64,000 bases of DNA from Ampelocalamus luodianensis (taxonomy: Eukaryota; Streptophyta; Magnoliopsida; Poales; Poaceae). The stretch covers positions 27,410,342 through 27,474,341 of the forward strand of contig CM070619.1 in assembly GCA_036346255.1 (NCBI GenBank). Direction: 5' to 3'. Under the pieces are notes generated by a model that saw nothing but the letters and a program-made list of their open reading frames with translations, searched no databases and was not told the origin of the DNA. Shown in pieces: positions 10,301 to 21,456 of the stretch. Position 1 is the first letter of the stretch, and each line of letters opens with the position of its first letter. The position numbers were made by a program, and so were the translations under genes.

Positions 10301-12309
10301 TATAACTCCAAATTTGGTAAACTCAACTTTGCTGACCTTAGGATGTCATAACCTTCCTACCATAAAAATTTCAGACTTTAGATCATTCCAGAAATTTATG
10401 CCATGAACAGTACCAGTAATTAATTTAGTTGAATTAACAGGCTGAGAGAAATGGTTTTAGCTATAACTTTTTCATACTTAATCCAAATGACTTGATTCTT
10501 GTTCCTAAAATTATCTAAAATCATACCCTTGCTGTTGAATAAATTTCATAAGTTTTGGGTAAAATTTGCTGTTGAATTTTATTTGGTGTTCTTCGTTCTC
10601 ATTGGGTTTTATCGCCTTTTCGCGTTAGGTTCCAAAGAGATTGTTGATCTCGAATCTAAGCCACAGCAGCCAGACTCTGCCCTCCACCAAGGCAAGCAGA
10701 TGTAGCATCATTTGATCATGTTGATCCTATTAATTTCAAATTCTAATATATTGTTTGCAAATTCTACGTATGCATTGCTTTGTTGTTTTAACTATTGTCG
10801 ATAGTTCACCTATTAGATGCATTATCAGTAGGCAAATGTTTATCCTCTACTACTGAGCCTAGGGTTATTTGCTGTGATTTTGGGTTGTTTGGATGAATCC
10901 TTGTCACTTAGTAGTTTACGAGTTGATGTGCTTAGCCATGCTTAGCTATCGGTAGAAATAGGCGATTATCGACTTGTCGATAACCTTGATCACACAAATG
11001 CTTATTATAAGTTTATATTTCAGCCTTTGTGCTATGTATAAATTGTGAAAACTAAAAATAAAAACAAAATGATTTGGACTTGGGCACAATGGTAAGATGG
11101 TGTGATTTTGGGTGTGACTGGAATGGTGCCCGAGTCATTAAAGACCGAGTTAGTTGCGCCACCGTACTGAGCATTTTGCGTGCTAACCACACTAGAGGGA
11201 AATGGGACCTCTCTTGACTTAGTACTTTGGCGTGTGTTGGCTACGAGTCGCAGGAGGGCATGTGTGCGTTGTGTTGTGGTAAAATGAGATGGTTTATGTG
11301 TGGGAGCATTGTAGTTGTCCGAAAAGCTTTACCCCGAGGGGTAGTTGTCTTTTCGACTTAACAATGTAAGCGTATGGGCTGCGGTCCATACGAGCGGCTC
11401 GTAGTTGATACACAATATTGGAAATGTCTCGTAGGACTTAGCCGTGCCGGCATACCTTCGGAAGTGTGCTTAATAGCTTGGCAAAAAGGCGGTCTGAAAT
11501 GTGGGTACATTGGTACACCCCTGCAGGGTTAAAACTATTCGAATAGCCTCGTCCTAGGTTATGGACACTTTCGGATACGCCCCGTGAGAACTAGACTACA
11601 ATATTTTAATTAAAACTTGATGGGTGGTACGAATCAGGGATTCATGCTATGTTGTGGTGGCTATTGGGATAGTCACCTCTAGGTGGTTACTTGTTACTTA
11701 TTATTACTCGCTGTTATTTCGATGCTTAAAAACTGATTTGTTAAATTGCCTTCAATCTACTACATTATTGCAAATGAAAATTGTTTTACGCATCCAATTA
11801 ACCATATAACCAACCTCCTTTGATACAGCTTTCATGTAGCTATGTATAGGTTTGTTACTCGTAAGTCTTGCGAGTACATTATTGTACTCATCTGCATTGC
11901 TTGTTGTGTGCAGAGGAAGAAGGTGAGCCCCAAGGGCCTCACTTCTGTGAAATGTGCTGTGGCAGTGTGTGGGACGACTAGCTTGGCGGCCCAGTCGGTT
12001 GCCTTGTGGTTACGTGGCTAACCGGTCGTATTTTGGTTTAAGCCATCTTATGGCACCTTTTGCTTCCGTTGTTAGTTGATATTTATGTCATTTGGCCGGT
12101 TGGCTGTCTTGTAATAACTTATATTATGTATGTCTTTTGGTAGACTTGTTATAATATGATGTATGGAATTGATGCATAATTTTGTAACGGGGTGTGTATA
12201 CTACATTTTTGGGAAGTATACATATCTCGAGGCTTGGTTTATTTGCTTTGTGATGCTAGGGTCAATAGAAGGCTAAGCATTACAAGTCAAATAAATCGGG
12301 GTCCTCACA
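7364..12309 (+). repeat. 5' LTR of Tekay-like Ty3/gypsy element (4.9 kb)
   Basis: Starts TGTAACATCCCAATTTTGG at 7364 and ends GTCCTCACA at 12309, immediately before a met-tRNA primer site. The same LTR occurs on the minus strand three times in the array at 21457-40464; for example GTGGCTATTGGGATAGTCAC and the palindrome at 10964-10985 are shared. Contents by position: AT-rich 5' part; 7890-8350 and 9430-9870 with repeated CCGTTGGAT/GGGCCGTTCGG motifs; a GC-rich CGCCGCC patch near 9030-9150; a conserved short hydrophobic frame at 10563-10705. No second LTR exists, because the element is truncated at 15746. Confidence 0.85.
10964..10985. repeat. 22-bp near-perfect palindrome in LTR
   Basis: Arms GATTATCGAC and GTCGATAACC around TT, with one mismatch. 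Perfect versions occur at 29093-29114 and 36655-36676 in the related LTRs. Confidence 0.7.
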
Positions 12310-12312
12310 AAG

Positions 12313-12326
12313 TTGGTATCAGAGCC
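12313..12326 (+). promoter_or_regulatory. Primer binding site (initiator Met tRNA)
   Basis: TTGGTATCAGAGCC, the usual plant LTR-element primer site complementary to the 3' end of initiator methionine tRNA, three bases after the LTR end CTCACA. Confidence 0.9.
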
Positions 12327-13032
12327 ATACTGACCGTAGAAACCCCTAGCTTGGTCGTCTTTAGGATATTTTGAAAACTTAGTTTCTAAATATCAAAGGA
12401 TTCATGAAAATCTTAAGTAGATTCTCAGATTTTACTTCTTATCTATCCTAGCTTGCTCATCTCACCTTATTCTTGATTGAATTTGGAAAGATGTTTTCCC
12501 TCTCATCTTCTTTCAAAAGATAGTTGCTTTATCGGTTAAATTAGTTTTGGGAAAACCATGAGAGTTATAATTTGGAGTGTTGGCTGTCTTTTGGAGAAGA
12601 TTAGGAGCTTCTAGAAGTGAGGATTTCGGCCAAAAGAGTGAAGGCAAAATCTGGACAGCAAGCAGGAAATTCTGGACAGCTAGCTATTTATAGTATACAT
12701 AATTGAAAATGAGAGGATAATTCAACTAAAACTTGTGGGGATGAAAGGGTAAGAAGCGATATGAGTTAGCTAAGTGTCTAACCCTTCTTTAGGTGGCTTA
12801 CCTTGCTTTTAGCTATGATTGAACCAAGGGTTGTATTCTGAAATTGCCTTCCTAAAACTGACTGCCCGTTCTTCCATACGAGTTAGTCATATTGGGAAGT
12901 TGATATTATAAATTGTGATCTTGCTGTGAGTTTATGCTGGTTCTTAAGCTTTTAGAGTTTATTTTGTAGAGTTGTTATTTGTTTTCCATGCCTTTGTTCC
13001 AGAGTTGTTGCTCATTTACTTTGTGGAACAGG

Positions 13033-14090
13033 ATGGCTGGAAGAACCCGCAGTGGTCAGCCTTTGGGTCATGATGAGGAGCTCCCGCCTCCTCCGACCAT
13101 GGCTGAGGTTCTCAGTCAGATCGAGCGGAACCGTATGGATCAGACGCGGATCCTGGAGGTCATTGCGAGGAACACCTCCACTCCCTCTGGTGCCTCGGGA
13201 TCTAGAGGTGGTGGCCTCCAGTCACGTGGGGGACTTTCAGAGTTTCTCCGCACGCAGCCACCCACTTTCTCCCGATCCGAAGACCCTCTTGACGCGGATG
13301 ATTAGCTGCGTCTGGTTGAGCGAAAACTCAACATTGCTCAGTGCCAGGACCAGGAGAAGGCACTTTGCGCTTCCCCTCAACTTGAGGGTGTAGCACTCTC
13401 ATGGTGGGAGAATTTCCTCACCATGCAGCCCGTTGGCCATGTGGTCACTTGGGCGGAGTTTCACACTGCTTTCCGTCAGGCTCATGTCCCGTCGGCATCA
13501 TGAAGATCAAGAAGAAGGAGTTCCTTGCACTCAAACAGGGGCGCAAATCTGTGACTGAGTACCTCCATGAGTTCAATCATCTAGCGAGGTACGCTCCTGC
13601 TGAGGTGGCCACTGATGAGGCCAAGTAGGAGAAATTCATGGAGGGTTTGTCTGAGGAGCTGCAGGACAAGCTCTCTATTGTGGACTTTGCTGACTTCCAG
13701 ACCTTGGTGGACAAGGCCATTGTCACCGAGCACAAAGTGAGAGCGCTGGGCGAGTCCCACAAGCGCAAGTGGGAGGCCCACCGGTCTGCACAGGCCAGCC
13801 TCTCTCGTCCCTGTGTTGGGCCTGCACCAGGGGCCCGCTCTTTGGCTTCACCACCGCCAAGGCCGTCGGCGCCAGTCACTCGTCCCCTGCAGGCTGTGTT
13901 TCAGCCACGTGCACTTGCGATCCAGCAGTAGGGTGGCCTCCGCAATCCGGCTGCCGAGGTCACCTGCTTCTCCTGCAACAAGAAGGGCCACTACGCCAAC
14001 AGTTGCCCTCAGAGGACTGGAGCAGCCCCTCGTCCTAATGGAGGATGCGGGCAAGGGAATGGTCACCCACCTGACCAGAAGGTAGTCCAG
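13033..14090 (+). pseudogene. Broken gag of the Tekay-like element
   Basis: Starts at the Met of MAGRTRSGQP. The capsid part is readable (TQPPTFSRSEDPLDADD, then VERKLNIAQC, LSWWENFL, VTEYLHEFNHLARYAP, KFMEGLSEELQDKL) and ends in a zinc knuckle CFSCNKKGHYANSC (CX2CX4HX4C) at about 13965-14010. It is disrupted by stops at 13303-13305 (probably a mutated Trp codon), 13626-13628 and 13929-13931, and by a frameshift near 13495-13500. In life Gag would form the cytoplasmic virus-like particle. Its arrangement before the protease in a different frame is partly decay. Confidence 0.85.
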
Positions 14091-14102
14091 AAGACCCAGG
14101 GC

Positions 14103-15742
14103 ATGGGAAGCGTCCGAGTCAACCATATCTCGGCTGAGGAGGCACAGGAGGCACCCGACGTTGTGTTGAGTATGCTTCTTGTCAATTCTCGTCCTGCTGC
14201 AGTGTTATTTGATTCAGGAGCATCACATTCTTTTATTTCAAGATCATTTGCTGCTGCTAGTGACCTTCACTTTGTTCCTTTGGGGATTCCTTTGCTTATT
14301 CGCTCTCCGGGTTTAGAAATAAGAGCTGATCAGGAATGTCGGGATGTTCTATTGATATTGAAGGAGTGGGATTCTTGGCGAATCTCATCCTACTCAACTC
14401 GGCGCGTCTGGATGTGATTCTTGGCATGGATTGGTTGTCTCAACACTTGGGGCAAATCGATTGTGCTAGGAAAATTATCTACCTCACCAGCCCCTCAGGT
14501 GAAAGGGTTGGATTTTCTCCGCAGCTGCAAGGGCCACATCTTTGTGCACTTGAAGCCAAACCAGCCTTGGAGATTCAGGATGTTCCCACAGTGTGTGATT
14601 TCGTGGATGTCTTTCCTGAAGATTTGCCTGGGATGCTTCCAGTTCGAGACCTGGAGTTTGTCATTGAATTGCTGCCCGGTACCGCTCCAATTTCAAAGGC
14701 GCCGTATCGGATGCCTCCTAACGAGTTGGAGGAGCTGAAGAAGCAATTAGGTGAGCTTCAAGCAAAGGGTTTTATCTGCCCTAGCTCATCTCCTTGGGGA
14801 TGTCCAGTTATTTTTGTGAAAAAGAAGGACAAGACCCTGCGTATGTGTGTTGATTACCGTCCACTTAATGATGTGATGGTGAAAAACAAGTATCCTTTGC
14901 CTCGCATTGATGATCTCTTTGACCAATTGACTGGAGCTCGAGTGTTTTCCAAGATTGACTTGAGGCTGGGGTATCATCAAGTCCGGATTAGAGCCGAGGA
15001 TATTCCGAAGACGGCTTTCACTACTCGTTATGGTCTTTACGAGTACACCGTCATGTCTTTTGGCTTAACTAATGGTCCCGCTATATTCATGAATCTTATG
15101 AACTCGGTGTTCATGGAGTATTTGGATAAGTTCGTTGTGGTCTTCATTGATGATATTCTTAGCTACTCCAAGAGTGAAGAAGAGCATCCTGAGCATCTGA
15201 AGATTGTTTTAGGAAAGCTGCGTGAGCACCAGCTTTATGCAAAGTTCAGCAAGTGCGAGTTCTGGTTGAAGGAAGTGGCATTCTTGGGCCATGTTCTTTC
15301 AGCAGGAGGCGTAGCTGTGGACCCTAGCAAGGTCAGTGATGTTCTATCTTGGGGCCAGCCCAAATCAGTCACCGATGTGCGGAGTTTTCTTGGTTTGGCG
15401 GGTTATTACCGTCGCTTTATCGAGAACTTCTCCAAGATCGCGAAGCCGATGACTGAGTTGCTCAAGGACACGAAATTTCTGTGGTCCTCTGCTTATGATG
15501 AGAGTTTTCAGGAACTCAAGAAGCAATTGACTTCAGCCCCAGTGCTTGTTCTTCCTGATATCCATAAGAGTTTTGATATCTATTGCGATGCCTCTCGTCA
15601 CGGTCTTGGTTGTGTTCTTATGCAAGAAGGCAAGGTAGTGACCTATGCATCAAGGCAGTTGAGGCCTCATGAACTCAACTATCCTACCCATGACTTGGAG
15701 TTAGCTGCAGTAGTTCATGCACTCAAGATTTGGCGGCACTAG
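14103..15742 (+). pseudogene. Protease, reverse transcriptase and partial RNase H of the Tekay-like element
   Basis: The first frame (14103-14417) holds the retropepsin active site LFDSGASHSFIS near 14206-14240. A frameshift near 14336-14417 leads into a second frame, open to 15742 (468 codons from 14336). In that frame ILGMDWL ends the protease, and the RT follows with VDYRPLN, KIDLRLGYHQVR, FGLTNGPAIF and the catalytic FIDDIL at about residue 270. YYRRFIENFSKIA marks the connection. RNase H starts with IYCDASRHGLGCVL and LELAAVVHALKIWRH, then stops at a TAG where a Tyr codon is normal. The rest of RNase H and all of integrase are deleted. The catalytic aspartates of RT are intact, so this is the best-preserved enzyme in the window, although the protein is not complete. 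Confidence 0.9.
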
Positions 15743-15746
15743 CTTG

Positions 15747-15773
15747 AGTGCTTGTTCTTCCTGATATCCATAA
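15747..15773 (+). repeat. 27-bp templated filler at a deletion junction
   Basis: Positions 15747-15773 are identical over 27 bp to 15541-15567 (AGTGCTTGTTCTTCC through TATCCATAA), in the same orientation, 206 bp apart. The copy lies exactly between the truncated RNase H and the E3 gag remnant. Confidence 0.9.
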
Positions 15774-17092
15774 CGAAGGGAGCTTGAGGTGGCGCCGACG
15801 GCTCCCGAGCAGCGGCGTCTGCGTCGGTAAGCGGGCCCGGGAGCGGCGTCGGCGTCGGCAAGCAGCAACGTCTTCATCCTCCTCGACATCCGAAGTGCTG
15901 ATGTAGCCTCCATCTTCCGTGGCGATGTATGCCCGTTGGCTAGGGCAATTCCTCTGCACATGACCAAGTCCATGGCAGCGGTGACACTGAATGTCGGAGG
16001 AGCGGCCCGTGGAAGCCACGGAAGAAGAACTCTTGGTGGAGCACGCAAAGAATTTTTGTAGAATCTGCGGGCGTGTCGTGGAAGGTGGCCGGTGGCGTTG
16101 CGGCAATCTTGTGCTTGGTGGTGGAGGAGAACGAAAACTTCGAAGAAGACTTGGCGATCCGTCGATGTAGTCGTTCGCGGCGTGTAGGAGGTCGTCGGTG
16201 CTTGCGTCGGCGATTCCTTGCGTCCTGCAATTCTTTTTCTACAAGCATAGCAAGCTGGAACAACTGGTTGACAGTAGTAAACTGTTTATAATCAACAATG
16301 TCCTAAATTTCATGCTGTAACCCCCCATAGAAACGACAAATCTTATCCTCTGTTTCCTCAACAACCCCACAACGCACCATACCCTTTTGAAGCTCAGCAT
16401 AATAGTCCTGAACAGAACTATCACCTTGTTCTAAGCGCTGTAATTTTTCCTCAAATCACGTTTATATGAGGAGGAACAAAGCGATTACGCATAGCTTCTT
16501 TTAACCGCTCCCATGTATCGGGTTGTAGCGCATGGTACCCGTTCATTCCACGGATAATAGCAAAGTCCTTAAACTCACTAGTAGCTTGCCTAACTCTATG
16601 TTGTTCGGGAACCAAGTGAGAATTAAACTTACGCTCTACCGTCATCTCCCAATCAAGATATATTGCAGCATCATAAAGGCGAGAAAAGATGGGATGGTAA
16701 ACTTGACTTTAGCAAAAGGGTCATCGTTACCATGGCGGTTCGGTTATTACCTCCCATACCATATACATTTCTTTGAAGGCGTCGGCGTAGTCGTGCATCA
16801 GTGTCTCACGATCAATGTTGCCAACGCATCATGCGCTGTGTCATCATCATGATGATGACCGTCATTAACAGTGGCGGCGTGCCTCAATGTGTCCATCGAC
16901 CGGTGAGGTCGACCATCCGCGCTCCACCGCTCAATGCCTTACGTGGTGTTCAACTTGGAAATGGCGGCGACGATGGTGTCCATTCGCGGCGAGATCGATG
17001 AAGGAAGCATTTTGTTTATCGGCGCGACTTGTAGGCGGCGCGACTAACACACTCGTTGAAATCGGCCGGTGTTCCGTCCCGGTCCCTGCCAT
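15774..17092 (-). pseudogene. Broken gag of E3 with zinc knuckle
   Basis: Minus strand. Starts MAGTGTEHRP at 17092 and is then broken by several frameshifts. Recognisable pieces: a capsid part with ERKFNSHLVPEQHRVRQATS and WERLKEAMRNRFVP (16645-16451), the YAELQKGMVRCGVVEE stretch in another frame (about 16424-16330), FQLAMLVEKELQDARNR (from 16263), and a CCHC zinc knuckle CHRCHGLGHVQRNC at about 15990-15950. The tail is Arg-rich and acidic. Gag would bind element RNA in the particle. It belongs to the same broad family as E1 Gag but has the zinc knuckle that E1 lacks. Confidence 0.75.
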
Positions 17093-18324
17093 GGTTAGTG
17101 GAAACACGGGAAAACAAAACAAAATGATTATCCCTATCAACTACAAAGGAGGACGGTGGGAACCCGCAAAGGAAGTGGCTTACCAAGCTCTTACAAGTGT
17201 TCTTACTATCATAAGCGATGGGTGGTACAACCGGTGGTGGTTCGTGATACGGAGAGTGTGACCAGCGATTGCAAGGGTCAAAAGGCATGCTATCGGAAGT
17301 AGGTATATGGAGCTTGGAAGGCCAAATATGTTAGTGGAACACAAATCAATAACAGATAGTAATCTTGAGTAAATGTCCAAAACACGGGTCCTAGTTCTTT
17401 GGTCCAAATGTGTCCTATAGCGGTATGATATGATGAATAAGGAGTCAAGACCGAGCAGTAAAGCAAAGACGACAACAAGGATGGCGGGAAAAGCGGCACA
17501 AATCAATATCTGTCACCTAAAGCGTGCTCTTTTTTTTTAAGGCACGAGTGCTCTCGAGTGCCTTTTTTCTCGGGCAAAACCAGGTGCGATTTTTTTCTTT
17601 TTCTGTTATTTTTTCACGAGCGGAGCACAGAAATAGGAACCACACAAGTTTCACCTCAATCGATGTAAGGTGTGGTCTCTGAGAAAATGATGAATGTCTT
17701 GTAAATTCGGTGATGTGATTCGAGCTCGAGTACTGCACTTTCAGGCCAATTTGGGCAAAATAAATTCGCCAAATCCACGAAGTAGCAGAGTATCGGATGC
17801 AAAATTTAATTTCACCCAATTTCAAAAAAATCATCTGATTTCGAGTTCGTATCACGAAAGTTCGGCCGTTTGAAAAAGGGCCTCGAGTTATATTCTTTGT
17901 GGAGGCGAAACGAAATCGGGTGGAGAAATTGGTGGAAAATGGGGCGCAAGCTCGGGAAGAGGTGGGGATGGTGCTGGGTGATCACGAGGCTCAAGGGGAT
18001 TGTGGTGGGTGATCACGAGGCGCGATGTATGACTCAAAAGCAGAGGGTGTGAGGTGGGAGAAACAAGCGTTGTGGCTAGGGTTTGTATGAGAGGTAGCGG
18101 AAGCAAGACAACCCAAAATAAAACACGATCTAAACCAGCAACACAACTCGACTAAGGACACAAACTCAACACTACGGACTCTGAAATCAAATTGTGCAAA
18201 AGGCTAAACGAGATGCAGGGACAGGAACAACCTATGACTATAATTTTTGTAGGGCTTTTCTTGGACTCTAGGATGAAACCGAAAACAACAAGGGTAGGGT
18301 AAAATCAAACTGAAGGAACACACA

Positions 18325-18338
18325 AGCTCGATTACCAC
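18325..18338 (-). promoter_or_regulatory. Degenerate primer binding site of E3
   Basis: The minus strand reads TGGTAATCGAGC, close to the TGGTATCAGAGC met-tRNA site, just after an LTR end CCCATCA. Confidence 0.5.
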
Positions 18339-18340
18339 TT

Positions 18341-18810
18341 GATGGGAATGGGGTCCGATCTTCCAACGAGTTACGGATAAGTTTGATTTGGTGGAGCGCG
18401 ACACAAATCGACTCGGCTTCGAACAACACGTTCGAACCCGCAATCGCAACACCACGTCTCCTCGGGTTATCAGCGTGCGCAGCCGGTTGACCTGCCAAGA
18501 AGGCTAATCCTCGCTGCGAATCGAAGAACACAAGCAAGAACAAGGAAGAACACAGCGGAATTGCGGATGTATTGTTTTAGCACTCGAAGGTTGGGGTCTC
18601 ACAAGCCGATGAGCGAAACTGTTCAAGACAGAATTAATCTAAGCAAAACCCAACCCTAATGGTGGGGTGGCGGCTGTATATAGAGGACTGAGGGCGTGCA
18701 AAACCTGGGCGCGCCCTAATGGGCTCCAACACGATACAAAGCGAGCGGCCCAAAAGGCGGTGACGCAGCACCACGACAGATTCTGAATGCCCACTTGTTT
18801 GACGATTCCG
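18341..18810 (-). repeat. E3 LTR
   Basis: A minus-strand LTR of about 0.47 kb. A TATA box (TCTATATACAGCC) lies at about 18675-18687. The end CCCATCA precedes the primer site, and the upstream limit is approximate. The U3 start contains TGCTGCGTCACC, similar to the E1 LTR. Confidence 0.55.
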
Positions 18811-18864
18811 TTGACTCAGAAGGAATTTTGACATGGGACCAGAGCCATTGGAAAGATCGTCTTC

Positions 18865-19231
18865 TCAGCTTTCGATACATATGTGGAACATCCCAAACGG
18901 AGCCGGATGCGATCTGGGCGTCCGTTTTAGTGCAACCTGGTCCTGGACTCCGGTGGATTCGAAGTCGGCTTGAGTTGGGCCTCCAACATGATTCGACCGC
19001 CCTTGCTGGACTTGTGCGCCGTAGCCCTTCTCCAAGTACTTCAGATCCTCTCCATGGTTCCTAATCATAATTAAATCATTAGGTAGCAATCGATTCTCAA
19101 ATGAACAAAAAGAAGTACTTAGGAACGAGCTCACCTGTAAATTCAATTGTCGGGCGCGAGCTCTAGTGATTGGTCCTTGAATGTCAAGTGGAGGATTGTT
19201 GTGTGTATCCGAAGAAGTTATGTCCTCATCA
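18865..19231 (-). pseudogene. C-terminal tail of a gypsy polyprotein
   Basis: The minus-strand frame carries DEDITSSDTHNNPP, then GPITRARARQLN and LLPNDLIMIRNHGED, the conserved tail that follows integrase in many grass gypsy polyproteins. No integrase core is present upstream: the frame is joined at its DEDI motif to an unrelated LTR fragment (19232-19808). It ends just before the E3 LTR, as a genuine pol tail should. The function of the tail is not known to me. Confidence 0.6.
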
Positions 19232-19808
19232 ATTCTTGCATACACCGAAGAAGCACGCAAGAAAAAGATAAAGTAATTTGAAATTACAAATAGGAATTAA
19301 AATATTGAATTGAGTTGGGATTTTGAAGTGGTATTATGGTTGGTCTAGTCGGCACAAGCCAATACACGAAGTTACAACAAGGCTAACTTTTAACTAAACA
19401 AAATCCAAGGAAAACTAAAAGGGTGTGTCCTCCTTATATAGGGGAGGGGGAGCCACAAATGTCTACGAGCTAGCAATACAGTACTATTCATGAGGACACT
19501 GTTCACATGAACAGTAACTATGAATAGTGCGTTCGGCCCGGTGGAGGCGGCCCAGGAGGTGGCCGGCCCAAATAGGCCAAGGGGGTGGCCGGTGCAGAAC
19601 ATCTAGAGTGGTGGCTGCCCTTTGGGCCAAATAATTGATACAAATACAAGGCCCTCAGCCAATGTGAGGTGTCGCAGCACCAGGTATAAGTGAAGTAAAT
19701 TCGTCGGCACGCTGGAGTAGCGTTTGACGCAGCCGAATCAATGGCAGTCGAATAGCCCGGTTGGAGGTGGAGTAGTGGTCGTATCCGAAGGGTTGATGTC
19801 CTCATCAA
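19232..19808 (-). repeat. E1-type LTR fragment joined at a shared coding motif
   Basis: Closely matches 4110-4655 of E1, including the TATA box (19432-19442). It carries an extra GGCCCAAATAGGCC-type stretch near 19560-19590. Both edges coincide with the DEDI(N/T).SDT coding motif: GTATCCGAAG..GTT.TGTCCTCATCA occurs at 19205-19231 and again at 19781-19807 (24 of 27 bases equal). Confidence 0.75.
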
Positions 19809-20189
19809 TAATATTTTAATAAAGAATTACAAAAATAAACAGTCGAAATATTTTTTAAAAAAATGGACTACTATCGCCATTTGAAATGACGATAGGGCCA
19901 AATTGCCATTTTGAAATGGTAGCCCTATCGCCAACAGAAGCGGAGGCGAGGCCTCTGTCACCAGTTGAAATGGCGATATAGGTCCTGCTACCAATTCAGC
20001 TAGCTACCGAGGCCTGTCGCCATTTCAACTAGTGAGAGGACCTATATCATCATTTCAACTAGTGATAGAGGCCTAGCCTCCTCTTCTGTTGGCATTTTGG
20101 GGTGTGGTCATACACACAATGAGAACAAATAATATCATAAACACGAGACTAGCATACTGTAAGTTGTACACAAATTAATATTTACATAA
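19809..20189. repeat. AT-rich spacer and long imperfect hairpin
   Basis: 19926-19985 and 20037-20096 are inverted repeats of about 60 bp around a 51-bp loop. The arms contain AACAGAAG, GAGGCCTCTGTCACC, AGTTGAAATGG and CGATATAGGTCC. The element CGCCATTT(G/C)AAATG recurs at 19873 and 20020. The motif style resembles subterminal repeats of a DNA transposon, but no terminal repeat was found. No protein is encoded. Confidence 0.6.
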
Positions 20190-21456
20190 CAGAAGTGATA
20201 CATCTACTTGCGGGCCTTCTTGGGGTGTACCCCACATGAGGCCCCTAGCCTCGTCCGACGGGCCGGCTGTGGGCACTGGTGCTAGTACATCAAAGGCTCT
20301 GGCGCTTGAGTAACCCTACATCCGCGAGTAGCCTACGCAGGTGTCGTGATAAGGGGTTGCGTCGTCTGGCTTGGTCCGGGCACACTGTGTAGCTGTGAAG
20401 CCCCAACTGAGACCTGGCTGGGAGTGTTCTCTCCATGTGAAGGCCCCGTCCTCTCGCCACGGCCCCCACTCATCAAAGTCGTAGTCTGAGGTCTGTACTC
20501 CCTCATGTGACACCAGCTCCTCATCCCAAACGGGTGTACGACGTGTAGAATAGTACCTTATGGAAGTAAACAAGATGGAAATGCTGAAAGTACACACAAT
20601 GCAGGAGCATTAACTAACTTGGTCACTGCATTGAAGTGGACAGCTTTGCGTGGTCCTGCCCTTTGTACGTGTGGAACTGAGGACCTGTCAGAGGAAATTG
20701 GCGTTAGTAAATAGTGGAGTTTGAAATAAACAAGCAGACGTGAGTGTTAGAGATGTACCTGTGAACTGTGCTGGGGTTCTCATGGCACAGTGCCATGAGG
20801 ACCTGCCAAGCAAGTCCGGGTGGGAGTTGTGGGGTGTGACGCACTGTGGCTCACCCCATCCACACACTAGTAGGTCCAGCACATCCCTCGACCTCCAACA
20901 CGATGTAAGCTCGACCACTTGCTTCGCCTTTTCCATGATCTAGTCCATGGCATGTCTGGGGTTGTGCCCCGTCATGCTAACGTGCTCCCCGATCATCATG
21001 TTACACATGGATCTCGCCAACACATACACCTCCTAGTCTAGATCATTCTGAAACAAAAAACATGACAAGTAAATAAGAAGTATTGACTGTTCAATACATA
21101 CCTTGCGATGGAATGCACAGTCCACCTGGGTGGGGTATGTGTCGATCGTTGTAGGCTCGTGTCGTGGTGGGTCATCCACGACCCTAATGCAATAGACGAT
21201 CGTTCGAGTGGAGTACCACTCGATGTACTCCTCGCAGGTCTAGTGGTCGTAGGGAGCATCCTCCTATACTACATCCTCTATGGTGTGGAGCCACTATATC
21301 ACCAAAGGGACCATGTGGTTAGCCCAGGAAGGGCTGCCAGGTACTCCCTTCCTAGTGTACCCATGGAAAGCAAAACAAAAAATTTGTAAGTACACAAGGC
21401 AAAGGCTACGACAAAATTAAACGTTAACTTAACCATGGACATTTGGTGACAACAGC
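20190..21456 (-). pseudogene. 3' half of a plant mobile domain (PMD) gene, split by insertion
   Basis: Minus strand; continues the gene from 41225-40465. Exon-like blocks: about 21355-21100 (EEYIEWYSTRTIVYC, DDPPRHEPTTIDTYP), about 21052-20760 (MIGEHVSMTGHN, WRSRDVLDLLVCGWG) and about 20560-20190 (TRRTPVWDEELVSHEG, DEWGPWRED), separated by AT-rich introns with plausible GT/AG edges. The EYIEWY..RT and DTYP motifs are typical of PMD proteins (PF10536), which in grasses are mostly carried by transposable elements. In-frame stops (for example YDH* near 21240 and two in the 21052 block) show decay. The 19-kb array interrupts the gene between a P.G stretch and the next exon. Confidence 0.7.

Larger units (their letters stand above)
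12310..15746 (+). mobile_element. Interior of Tekay-like Ty3/gypsy element, truncated
   Basis: Runs from the primer site through a leader (12327-13032), a broken gag, protease, reverse transcriptase and the start of RNase H. Integrase, any chromodomain, polypurine tract and 3' LTR are missing. The order protease-RT-RNase H and the RT sequence mark it as Ty3/gypsy. The Tekay/Del (chromovirus) assignment rests on the gag and RT style and the 5-kb LTR beginning TGTAACATCCC, and is an inference. The deletion joint at 15747-15773 is itself a copied piece of the element. Confidence 0.85.
15774..19231 (-). mobile_element. E3: minus-strand Ty3/gypsy fragment (pol tail, LTR, leader, gag)
   Basis: Reading leftward on the minus strand: polyprotein C-terminal tail (19231-18865), LTR (about 18810-18341), primer site (about 18338-18325), leader (18324-17093) and gag (17092-15774), cut at the filler junction. 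A pol tail placed just upstream of an LTR that is followed by primer site and gag is the order expected across an LTR shared by two tandem copies, so E3 may be the remains of a tandem. The leader and LTR style match E1. Confidence 0.7.
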
